A stretch of 64,000 nt of DNA from Azorinus chamasolen. Its lineage: Eukaryota; Mollusca; Bivalvia; Cardiida; Solecurtidae. Below are positions 30,641-40,736 of the stretch, piece after piece. The notes under the pieces were generated by a model. It had not been told where the DNA came from, searched no databases, and saw nothing but the letters and a program-made list of their open reading frames with translations. A program made the position numbers and the translations under genes. The first letter of the stretch is position 1. The number at the start of each line of letters is the position of its first letter. The stretch lies in assembly GCA_963576725.1 (NCBI GenBank), contig OY755241.1:32676853-32740852 (forward strand). Direction: 5' to 3'.

Positions 30641-31440
30641 TAAATAAAGGTATCCCCGCTGGACTTACCCACAACATAGACGACGGTGAACACAGGACAA
30701 CATGTAAAACATAGCATAATAACTGTGACATGGTAATTCTTAAGAAAACATGATTATGCATTTGCCCCCCTAACAATGATAGGTGTCAAAAATACTACTG
30801 TGGATTAAGTCTGCTGCCCAAAAAAGCATCTTAAATATAAAATTTTTATAAAATTTGATAACACATTAAAAAGTCCTAAAATGTCTGAATCTTGTATGAT
30901 ATTAATAAAATAACTGAGTTTTTATAACAGTAGACGAAATGGGAACAGGGTAAAAATTTAGAGTAGACGAAATGGGAATGAATTACAGTAGACGAAATGG
31001 GAAGTAGACTAAATGGGAATAAACCGAACCACATTCTATACAAAAAAGGCATACATGGTATAACCACAATTAACTAATTCCTTTTCTTAATGTCCAAACA
31101 GGGTAGACCCAAATCATTTTAACAATTTTATGATCTGGCTCAACCATGTTTGCTTTGTTACACTTAATATAGATTCAATAGACATGGATAATGTAATATT
31201 AGCACATATTGCATATAAACTATTATAATATAACCACAATTAACTGATTCCTTTTCTTAACTTACAAACAGGGTAGACCCAAATCATTCTCAAAGTTTTA
31301 TGATGTGGCTCAACAATGTTTGCTATGACTATTGAACATTGATACCGCTAAAAACAACAATTAAAGGTAAACTAAAGCTTATTTAATTATGAATGCATTC
31401 TTCATTTATTCATAATTTAAATATGCTTTAACTTCTATTT
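30640..31440. repeat. Spacer with a 17-bp minisatellite and a ~100-bp duplication
   Basis: AGTAGACGAAATGGGAA occurs four times at 30930-31015. A segment with ACCACAATTAACTAATTCC ... GGGTAGACCCAAATCATT is repeated at 31063-31155 and 31228-31325. No gene seen. Confidence 0.6.
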
Positions 31441-31445
31441 TTATT

Positions 31446-32389
31446 AGCTCCACTTTTTATACGCCCGTCTTCAGACGGGACGTATTATGTCGTGGCGTTG
31501 TCCGTCCGTCCGTCTGTCTGTCTGTCCGTCCGTCCGTCCGTCCGTGAACTTTTGTTTGTCCGCTCTCAAACTCGAACAAATTGAATCGGATCCTTTTCAA
31601 ACTTGGTCAGCATGTATATGGCCAAAATGACTCGGCTAAGTTCGATAATCAGCAACATCGCCCTGCACACTTCTGAATTATCTCCCCTTTTTTAATAAAT
31701 TTTTAACAAAATTCTCTTGTCCGCTCTCTAACTCGAACAAATTGAATCGGATCCTTTTCAAACTTGGTCAGCATGTATATGGCCAAAATGACTCGGCTAA
31801 GTTCGATAATCAGCATCATCGCCCTGCACACTTCTGAATTATCTCCCCTTTTTTATTAACTTTTTAACAAATTTTAAACAAAATTCGTTTTTTGTCCGCT
31901 CTCTAACTCAAACAAATAAAATCCAATCCTCATCAAACTTAGTCAGCATGTATATAGTCAAAATGACTTGGTCAAGTTCGATAATCACCAACATTGCCCC
32001 ACCCACTACTAAATTATCTCCCCTTTTTTTAATATATTTAAGTGGAATTGTTATGTTTTTTTTTGTCTGTTATGGGGTGAACAAATGTAATCAAATTTAA
32101 TCCAATCCTTCAGTGTATTTTCTATTTTCTTTTAAAAATCTATGTATGAAAAGGGGGGTTACTGCAGGAAAAGTCATTGGACTTGTCACAAAATCAATAG
32201 CTGTCTTCCCTGTATGGTGATGAAGCTAAGTATTTAATTTGGTTACAACAGGTCTATATTATATATATAGCTCTACTAGGCAGTTGCCAATGATAGTTTC
32301 ACATTGTAACAGATTCAATTTCCTATTAAATTGGCTTATCACTGACTTTGCCGACGGGCGTATTTTGCTGCACAGCGGTGCTCTTGTTC
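31446..32389. mobile_element. TATACGCCC tandem-core element
   Basis: Left end TATACGCCCGTC with a hairpin, then (GTCC)n. Three ~152-bp units start at about 31555 (TTGTCCGCTCTCAAACTCG). The right end is GACGGGCGTATTTTG plus the hairpin GCACAGCGGTGC and CTCTTGTTC. The outer flanks AGCTCCACTTTTT / AAAAAGTGGAGCT are inverted copies of each other. Confidence 0.7.
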
Positions 32390-32392
32390 AAA

Positions 32393-32959
32393 AAGTGGAG
32401 CTATTGTCATGACCCTCTCGTCGGCGTCGGCGTTTGTTAACCTTTTTGTTAAGGTCCTTTTCTTAGAAACCATCAAAGATATTTGGTATGTATGTTTACT
32501 ATCACAAGGGGAACCCATTTCACAAGGGTAGGTAACCCTAAAATTAATTTTGCCATAGTTATGTCCCATTTTCGACTTAGAATTTTCATTGTTGGTTAAG
32601 TTTTATGTTCAGGTCCATGTCTCAGAAACTGTCAAAGATCTTTGGTATACATATTAACTATCACAAGGGTAGGTAGGTAACCCAAAAATTAATTTTGCCA
32701 TAGTTATGCCCCTTTTTCGACTTAGAATTTTCATTGTTGGTTAAGTTTTATGTTCAGGTCCATGTCTCAGAAACTGTCAAAGATATTTGGTTCATCTTTG
32801 GTATACATATTAACTATTACATGGGGGGCCCATTTCACAAGGGTAGGTAACCCTAAAATTAATTTTGCTGTTGTTATCTCCCCTTTCTGACTTAGACTTC
32901 CACTACACTATCCAGCACTAAAGAAAGTGGAGCGCGCTGTCTGCGGACAGCTCTTGTTT
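32393..32959. mobile_element. AGTGGAGC tandem-core element
   Basis: Starts AGTGGAGCTATTGTCATGAC. Three ~130-bp units contain AACTGTCAAAGAT-TTTGG and CACAAGGGTAGGTAACC. Ends AGTGGAGCGCGCTGTC with hairpin GCTGTCTGCGGACAGC and CTCTTGTTT. A reverse copy lies at 61290-61607. Confidence 0.7.
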
Positions 32960-33185
32960 GCAAATTGTAACTTTAAATTTGAAAATGTAAAAATCTTGCT
33001 TTGAATATATATTCTGATTGAGTGTTTCTTCTTCAAATTATCTAAAAGTTGATTTATAACCCAAATATGTTAACATATGGGGTTTTGTCCGCCTTGACAC
33101 ATTTGGCAGTGGGGTTTTGTCCGTACCCCTAGTGATCCACAAGACAAATGTACCTTCCAGCTTTGAAAACAGTCCTTGTCTATGC
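32960..33185. other. No recognised feature
   Basis: Short AT-rich spacer; a TGGGGTTTTGTCCG word is repeated at 33079 and 33111. Confidence 0.3.
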
Positions 33186-33381
33186 AGTAAAACCTCTCTA
33201 TAACGACCACTAAATTGTGCTAATTAGTTGGTATTTAGGACAGGTGGCAGCTTAAAACAAGGTGAAAACAACGCTCCTATAGAAGCGTTGTTTTAATTTC
33301 ACCTTGCTTTAAGCAGCCACCTACCTTTAACACAAAATACTTGATGTAATTTAGTGGCCGTTATAGAGAGGTTTTACTGTA
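33186..33381. mobile_element. Palindromic MITE (pogo/Tigger-like ends)
   Basis: Nearly the whole 196 bp is an imperfect palindrome. Ends are CAGTAAAACCTCTCTATAAC and its complement, the centre CCTATAGAAGCG. TATG is present on both sides, consistent with a TA-containing target duplication. Ends of this type are known from pogo/Tigger-related MITEs. Confidence 0.65.
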
Positions 33382-33639
33382 TGTGTCTACACTATTTTAA
33401 AAGCTCAGAATGTAAATTTCTCGGATTTGAATGAATAAACAGGAATATAAAAACGAAAACGAAGTTTGTGGTATAATGCTGTATTCAACAAATCAGTCAT
33501 GTTGTAATACAATTCAAAAGATTGTCAAACGTTTATCAAAATAGTAAAACAATATACAATGACAACCAAAGACAACAGGAGTAGGAAAGAGTGAAACGAT
33601 ATTGATGAGATTGACATACAGAATGAGCATGTCGCAAAT

Positions 33640-34150
33640 CAATTCAAATTCAAATTTTATTGGCAATATCAGCATATACAATACTTTTGGCCAAGTACAT
33701 AATACAATATAAAGATGGCAATGCATTACACTAATACACACATCAATGTAATGAAATAATTAACATAGATTGAACTAGTAAATACTGATTCAAACATAAC
33801 CTGATATTTAAATAGCAATTTAAGTACATAAAGAATATGGAAAAATAGTCAAACAGGGAGAGCCACACACGGAATGACACCGCACCAAACACCATCTAAC
33901 GAGAAACGATAAAGCCACAAGACAAAACAAAACAGGACGCATATCAAGACGAAACACATTAAACATTAAGCATATTAAAAAACAAAATTGACCGTAGGGT
34001 GAAAGCAGGAGTGCCGCCTTGGAACGGTCAGCAGCCAAAAGCAATAAAAAAATTGGCTACTGGGGGACTTGAACCTGGTTTATGGGTACCCAACCTCGTC
34101 CTTATCCCACTTTCACCGAAGTCAAAATGTAAATAAAATTCCCCCTCCAG
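33640..34150 (-). mobile_element. Putative tRNA-derived SINE
   Basis: Read on the minus strand: B-box-like AGGTTCAAGTCCCCCAGTAG near 34070, then TGCTGACCGTTCCAAGGCGG. The unique body runs to a 3' tail CCAATAAAATTTGAATTTGA near 33640. Related copies lie at 30190-30640 and 56386-56450. No A box could be confirmed by eye. Confidence 0.45.
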
Positions 34151-34524
34151 ACAACACCACAACATGCGTAACGATGTATGCCAAAATGAAAATGATTTGA
34201 AAATGAACGTTATTAGAAGTAAACAAGCGACGTCATCATGTAAATGACGTCATAATTTAAAAGTACGGGAAAACAATTTGAAACACTTCTACTGCGACAT
34301 TTAAAAGATCAATCGCAAGAAAATACAATTACCAGTGGATATTAATCATACACAACTGTTTTGTTTGCAAAAGAATAAACTTGACATCATAGGCATGTAC
34401 TCGATGACTATTCAGGTCAGAGCAGCTGTGGAGTAGTCATTTGGGGTACGACAGAACTAGCAAAATACAAATATCTAATTTCCTCCCTCCGTAAACGGGT
34501 TTCAGAGGGAATCTTCATAGAGTA
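34150..34524. other. No recognised feature
   Basis: AT-rich spacer. Confidence 0.3.
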
Positions 34525-35237
34525 TTAAGCCTTTTCCGTCGTCGCACAAGTAAAGAGGAAAGCATAATGACCAACTGTAAAGGGGTCGACCACCAAGCAT
34601 GTAGTGTGCTGCAATATAGAGGGGTCATATCCCTTTTTAATGAATTGTTTTATACGTTTGACAAGCAAAGTATCAAAATAAGTATGTCCAATAATTTTTC
34701 GAAGTTTGTAAATGACATCACCGTAAAACTCCGGATGTGAAATACCTAACTTTAGAAAAGTACGTAAATTACAATTGTATTTGCTGATGAGTAGAATATT
34801 ACGGTGGTAAAATTTTGAAAATGTTTTACGAAGTTTGTCATATCTGTAGCCCTGTTTTAGTAGTTTTTCAGTGATAATAAGGTTACGATTGTTAAAATCA
34901 TCAACAGAGGAACAAGCTCTAGCAAAACGAATAAGCTGAGAAATGTATACACCGTAACATGTAGCTCTGGGAACATCCCCATCCAAATGAGGATAGTTAA
35001 CTATTTTAAAATTAAAATCATCCCTTTTGTCATAAATTCCAGAAGAAATTGTTCCATTGTTTATAGATAAATTTAAATCTAAAAAGGCTGCAGATATGTC
35101 AGAACTATTTGCTTTATTAAGCTTGAGCTCCCTAGGGTAAATTGAGGTTATCATAGAATCAAAGTATGGGTTATCAATATTAAAAATGTCGTCTAAATAA
35201 CGTGCTGTATTGTTAAAGGCATTGATTCCTTTGAAAA
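34525..35237 (-). pseudogene. Penelope-like element RT, C-terminal fragment
   Basis: The frame continues upstream of 35154 to about 35237 and includes the catalytic RYLDDIFNIDNPYFDS. Then follow ELKLNKANSSDISAAFLDLN, GVYISQLIRFARACSSVDDF, KLRKTFSKFYHRN and HPEFYGDVIYKLRK. The same order occurs at 40110-40630. These match Penelope-like reverse transcriptases. The 5' two thirds of RT are absent; no GIY-YIG endonuclease was identified after the fragment. The 3' end of the frame (CATTEKA) is intact. Confidence 0.7.
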
Positions 35238-35239
35238 TT

Positions 35240-36290
35240 GCATTTTTTTTTATTTATCTCATTTCCAATACAGCACCTAAAAAGCAACATTTTCTATACA
35301 TTCTGTACGTTATAACATAGCATAGTGAATATATTTCGTCACATTTTTTATATAAAATAGGGAATTGAAAAGTAAACAGAGAAACAAGTAATATTCTGAA
35401 AGCATCTGCTACAAATGTTCTATTTTAGAACACTTGTACCCAGGGCTCGGGACGGACCCTGCTTTCATGAGCCCCAAATTTTGGTTGATTTGTGCTAAAA
35501 AAAGATATTTAACTCTTTTAGTGCCGAATTTCTAACTGTCATCTGCAAAACTATTTTTTTCAAATCATTAGGTAAAATATGGAAATGAGATAAATAAAAA
35601 AAAATGCAATTTTCAAAGGAATAAACCACAAATATAGAAGTTGAGGCATAAAGTGAAAGGCGGTATCTGATCTGTGACTGCACTATTTGTCCTTTTTGCG
35701 ACATTGGCGGTGAAAGGGTTAATGTTTTCAATAATTTGCTTCCTATTCCAAAAGTCCGAAAAGACAATATGACAGTAAATGATCTCCACATATGAAGATC
35801 CTGTTTACAGAAAACCCGATCTTTTGAATATATGTTACCCTTTATTATAGACACATGTATTAAAAACACACACTATATAGAATGTTCGAAACATCGGGTT
35901 TTCTATGTTTAAAATGGAGATCTTTAAAAGAAGGCAAATCATGAAATCGTACTCTCACACACATCTAAAGAAATAATATAAACACGACTTGCGCTTTTAT
36001 TTGTGTGTAATCTAATCTGGATCCACGCTATATAAATGAATTCAAGAAGTATCAACTATCACTACAACATTTACAGGTGTATTAGGATGACTGGATCTAG
36101 ATAAGACAGACAGACAGAAACAGAGACAGACAGTGAAATACCTTTACTACTGCTTTGTTTATTACTAGCAAAACACCTTTTCTTCTGCAATTATCAACCC
36201 ATATCATGATTAGATGCCGTACAAACAATTAATCCTTAGCCTGCTGTAATGTGGTCAGTCATCCATTCAATTAATTAGTGTCACTTACAA
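35240..36290. other. Spacer with one member of a short direct-repeat pair
   Basis: At 35397-35490 lies AAAGCATCTGCTAC ... CCCAGGGCTCGGGACGGACC ... GCTTTCATGAGCCCC, repeated at 37107-37185. No gene recognised in the rest. Confidence 0.5.
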
Positions 36291-36292
36291 TT

Positions 36293-36933
36293 ATGACAGC
36301 GTTCAAGTTATCCGTGTTTGTTTTGTTAACACGCTGTCTTTTGAACAGTGTCAATGGGTCCCTTGATACATTACTGTATATAATGGACAGTTGTACCATG
36401 TTTTCATTCTCACTCATGGCTTTCAAAGAGACATTTTACTGGCAGAACGAAGAGGGGTACCACTGTGGTATATTTGGCCACAGTTTCATACGACGACTGT
36501 GCGTCAAATGGCGACAATACCCTTTGGGTGTGGATGTCCTACCATATTCTGGAGAGGCGTTTGGCACCGGCGGCCTGAAAATAGACGACTTATTGCAGCT
36601 GCTCAAGAAACAGGTCATGGGGCGATTTGACGCCGTGTTCTTCCAGATTGGGAGAACGACATCGCCAGTTACAACAATCACGAGTTATCGTATGCAATGC
36701 TTCGCATACATGAGGAATGCCAGGCACAGGGGGTTGAGCGTGTGTGTTTCGGAACTTTGTTTTCGCGCCACGACAGGGCATATAACCAGCGTCAAAAAAA
36801 TTCAACAAGCTCATGCCTGCTATTCACCCATACCTGGGATTCCATATCTACCAGAGACAACGTTCATCTCCAGCCACCAAAGGAGAAAGACTTTACCCAG
36901 AGCATCGCAGATGCTCTCGTGTCTTTCTTTTAA
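36293..36933 (+). pseudogene. Secreted SGNH-hydrolase-like protein, frameshifted
   Basis: Start ATG at 36293 (the frame upstream has only GTG). Signal-peptide-like MTAFKLSVFVLLTRCLL is followed by an extra hydrophobic region. The SGNH block I is GHSFIRRL, then GTGGLKIDDLL. DAVFFQIG is cut by a one-base deletion just before the expected GEND block III, which continues in another frame (ENDIAS). A second shift at the A-run near 36797 and a return later bring in DNVHL, the block V Asp-x-x-His. SGNH enzymes are Ser-Asp-His esterases/lipases; here block I has His where GDSL enzymes usually have Asp. Such GHSF proteins are common unknowns in bivalve genomes. At least two shifts make this copy non-functional. 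Confidence 0.6.
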
Positions 36934-37048
36934 ACAGCCCTTCTCAGGGCTACACATACAACCCTTCTCAGGGCTACACCTACAACCCTTCTCACAACAG
37001 CCCTTGTTAGGGCTACACAATGCTCTGAAAGATGATACCAAGAGTTAA

Positions 37049-37560
37049 TATAATATAATATATATTATATATATCATAATATAATATTACTTGTTTATTC
37101 TTGTTATAGTGAAAGCATCTGCTACACATATTATGTACACCCAGGGCTCGGCGTGGACCCTGCTTTCATGATGAGCCCCATAATTTAGAAACTGTATTCA
37201 CCCAAAAAATGCCGGGCAATACATATAAAAAATTTAAGTGCCAAAATTATTTTTTATACAAAATGGTGAAATAATAGTTCATAAATAATGTATTTATAGC
37301 TCTGATATTTGTTCATCTCAGAATTGCTTAATAGATAATAACAGGGTTGCCAAACGTTGAGAACTGTCAGGGAAAATTGAAAATATAGGCAAATGTCAGG
37401 GAATTTTGAAAACATGAGAATGAATGTTATATATTTTAAAACATCCATAACATATTACAGAAATTATGACAGAAAGACCAAATTTCGCGATGAAATGTGT
37501 CAGGGAAATTTGAAATTATGTCAGGGAATTTTGTTTCATCTGGTTTGTGGCAACCCTGAA
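37049..37560. other. TA-rich tract and spacer
   Basis: (TATA)n at 37047-37085, the second direct-repeat copy at 37107-37185, then AT-rich sequence with a repeated GTCAGGGAA-TTTGAAA word (37367-37540). No gene. Confidence 0.5.
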
Positions 37561-37561
37561 T

Positions 37562-38738
37562 AACAATAGGGTCATTGGCCCTATATCGCTCACCTGAGTT
37601 ACAGTAATATTGACATTTCTAGCAGATGGCACTGCTTTCACCCTTTCACCGCTGAATCAACTTGAACTAAGATTGACACACAGTCTGGATTCAGATCTAA
37701 TACCAAGTAATTGTCTGACCAAGATCTAAATTGTTTACAACTTAGGTCAAAATGCCTAAAACCGATCTTTTAGAAATTCAAATGACAAATCTGAAGCAGA
37801 CGACATTACAGATCTCTTTGAAAGAGCATTTCAAAGCTCCTTATATAAGTGAACACCCCCCCCCCCTATAAACACAGTATTCTGCTGACCAATAGTGAAA
37901 TGACCAATAAAAATATCTTTTAACCCTTTCCCTCATATAAACCTGATTTTACGCATTAGCAAACAGAGTAGACCCAAATCAGACGGCTCCTATAGAAGCT
38001 GTCTGATCAGGGTCTGCTCTGTTTGCTTTTGACAAGATATAGATTTGATTTTAGTTTTTATCAAAGCTAAAACTTCTCTTCATGGAAATAACATGTTTTT
38101 ACTCATTAGCAAACAGAGTAGACCCAGATCAGTTTTTGTCAAAGCAAACTGGGAAAGGGTTAATAGGTGTTTAGAAATAATTCCAGCTCTATCTGATAAT
38201 CAGTCAATTAAACGGGTCATTAGTTATTTTAACAATTGAAATTGAGAAGTGTTACTCATTTTTTGAGTAACATTAATTATTAATTGACAATAATTTTGAT
38301 TAACTTAAGACATTATTTGTTTTCAAAATCAAATTAAAATAAATACAATTCATAGCAAGGAGAAAATTCTTTATTAAACACCTAAACTTCAACTAAATGC
38401 AATTAATAAAGACTATTACATAAGCATAATAAAATTTATTAAAATAAATGACCATTAGATGATGCAATATACCAAATATCAAAGCTCTAGGAATTGTGGT
38501 TTCAAAGAAGATTTTTAAAGATTTAAAAACAAAGTAGTGGGGTGGGGCCATTTTTGGCCCGGGGGTCATGATTTGAACAAACTTGGTAGAGGACACCCTA
38601 AAGTACATTTCTGTGAAATTTGGTTGAAATCCTCCCAGTGGTTTAGGAGAAGTCATTTGAGTAAAAGTGAATGGACAGACGGACGGACGACAGGCGGTCA
38701 CAATAGCTCACCTTGAGCCTTCAGCTCAGGTGAGCTAA
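37562..38738. mobile_element. Degenerate tandem-core element with nested palindrome
   Basis: Left AACAATAGGGTCATTGGCCC, a decayed AACAAGAGGGCC terminus. Right end CACCTTGAGCCTTCAGCTCA then GGTGAGCTAA. Inside, at 37955-38035, is the palindrome GCAAACAGAGTAGACCC ... GGGTCTGCTCTGTTTGC, also present at 57460-57640. The small ORFs are incidental. Confidence 0.55.
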
Positions 38739-38879
38739 AAATCAGGAGAATTCAAGTTTATTAAGTAAAATTGTTTTTGATACCAAAACTGATTTGGAAG
38801 TATAGTTCGTAGTAATTTTTGAATAGAAATTAAACCCAAAGTTCCAAGAATTTGATATGTAAAAATATATTTCAATGCT

Positions 38880-39340
38880 GATAGATATATAGTGTGTTAT
38901 AGGCCAGCAACTTTGAGAGTGCTACAAGACCCAAACATCTTAAATTTGGAAATATAGATCGTGGGCCAACAACTTTGAGAGTGTTACAAGACCCAATGAA
39001 CTATATATAATTTTGACCTATAGCGGGTTGTGGGCCGGCTACTTTGAGAGTGCTGCAAGACCCAAACCTGTTAAATTTGGAAATATAGATCGTGGGCCAA
39101 CAACTTTGAGAGTGTTACAAGACCCAATGAACTATATATAATTTTGACCTATAGCAGGTTGTGGGCCGGCTACTTTGAGAGTGCTACCAAGACCCACACA
39201 TGTACTATATATAATTTTTGAATGGAAATAAAACCCAAAGTTCCAAAAGTTTGACATGTAAAAAATATATTTCAATGCTGATAGATCAATAGCGTGTTTC
39301 AGGCCAGCAACTTTGAGAGTGCTACAAGACCCAAACATAG
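38880..39340. repeat. Tandem repeat of alternating 62- and 69-bp units
   Basis: AACTTTGAGAGTG(C/T)TACAAGACCC recurs at 38911, 38973, 39042, 39104, 39173 and 39311. This gives a ~131-bp higher-order period (38911/39042/39173) plus a final 138-bp step. Confidence 0.8.
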
Positions 39341-39379
39341 GAGAAGCGTACAGCTGGCCGACGGTCTTTAGGAAATTAT

Positions 39380-40635
39380 TAATACCAAGTCATACATTTC
39401 AGTTACTGCTGACGAAAAGACCATCGTTTCAGACCATGTCAAAAAGTGTGAACAACTTTGAACCAATATTAAAATTACACAACATAAACTTCCTACAATG
39501 TATTGGTTACCAAAACTACATAAAAAACCAAATAAAGCGCGTTTCATTGCAAATTCTAGTTCATGTACAACTACTAAATTGTCTACTTTTGACTTGTTTA
39601 ACGAAGGTAAAGGAACATGTAAAATTCTACTGTGATAAGACTTATGAAAATTCTGGAATAAATCTCTTCTGGTCTATTAAGAACTCTTCAGAAGTCTTAA
39701 ACAAACTTAAGAACAAAAGGTATCTTGCATCCACTGTAAGCACGTACGATTTTTCTACTCTGTACACAACTCTTCCTCATATTTTAATTAAGGATAAGCT
39801 TACTAACTTAATTCAGAATGTATATGCCCGGGAAAAAACATCATTCTTGGCATGTAATACTGAAAAAGCTTTCTTTACTGACGAGCAAATGAAATATTAC
39901 ACCAATTGGAATTGCTCAGAAGTTTTCGAATCACTAACCTTTCTTTTGGATAACATTTGTACGTTATGGGAATGCTATATACCGTCAGGTAATTGATATT
40001 CCTATGGGTACGAATTGTGCTCCACTTGTCGCAGACTTGTTTTTGTACTGCTGTGAGAGAGATTTCATGTTGCGTTTGAATCGTCAATCACAAGATGTTA
40101 TAAAAGCCTTCAATGAAACTTGTCGATATTTGGATGATATTTTTAACTTAGATAACCCTTTCTTTGATGCTCTGATTCCTACAATTTATCCTAAAGAACT
40201 CGAATTGAATAAAGCTAACCCGTCCGACAATTGTGCAGCGTTTCTTGATCTCGACCTTAAACTTGATAATGGAATGATTTCTTCTAAAATATATGACAAA
40301 AGAGATGATTTTGATTTTAATGTTGTTATTTTCCTCATCTTGACGGGGATGTTCCCCGGGCTCCATCTCATGGGGTTTATATATCTCAACTTACTCGTTT
40401 TGCTAGAGCTTGTTCATCTATTGACGATTTTAACAGTCGAAATCTCATTTTAACTGAGAAACTGCTTAAGCAAGGATATAGATACCATAAACTAAGAAAA
40501 ACTTTCTCTAAATTTTACCATCGAAATCCCTCGCTTATTGGCAAGTACCAATATAATCTCAAGTCGCTTCTGCGACACGGTATTTCACATCCTGAATTTT
40601 ATGGTGATGTGATTTACAAACTTCGTAAAATTATT
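39380..40635 (+). pseudogene. Penelope-like element reverse transcriptase, frameshifted
   Basis: Frames 39313-39996 and 40004-40453 together carry GINLFWSIKNSSEVLNKL, STYDFSTLYTTLPH, a shift near 39965, then PMGTNCAPLVADLFLYCCER, CRYLDDIFN (catalytic) and AAFLDLDL. A further shift near 40330 leads to HPEFYGDVIYKLRKII. The order is fingers, palm and thumb of a Penelope-type RT. At about 40630 it breaks off and is followed by about 105 unassigned bases and then by a non-LTR element in an open frame. No GIY-YIG domain found. Confidence 0.7.
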
Positions 40636-40736
40636 ATTACAGTTACAGTTTACAGTTGGCAATCACGCGGGCCTCTTTGCATGTACGCCGACAAGAAAGG
40701 TTTAGTACTCTATGAAGGCGACCTCTTAAATCCAGA

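Noticed and set aside
34040..34110. Functional tRNA gene from the B-box-like word
   Set aside because: No cloverleaf can be drawn and no clear A box; fits a SINE better.
36820..37041. Cys-rich minus ORF (repeated CSPEKGC)
   Set aside because: Antisense of a short tandem repeat (TTCTCAGGGCTACAC) at the end of the SGNH pseudogene.
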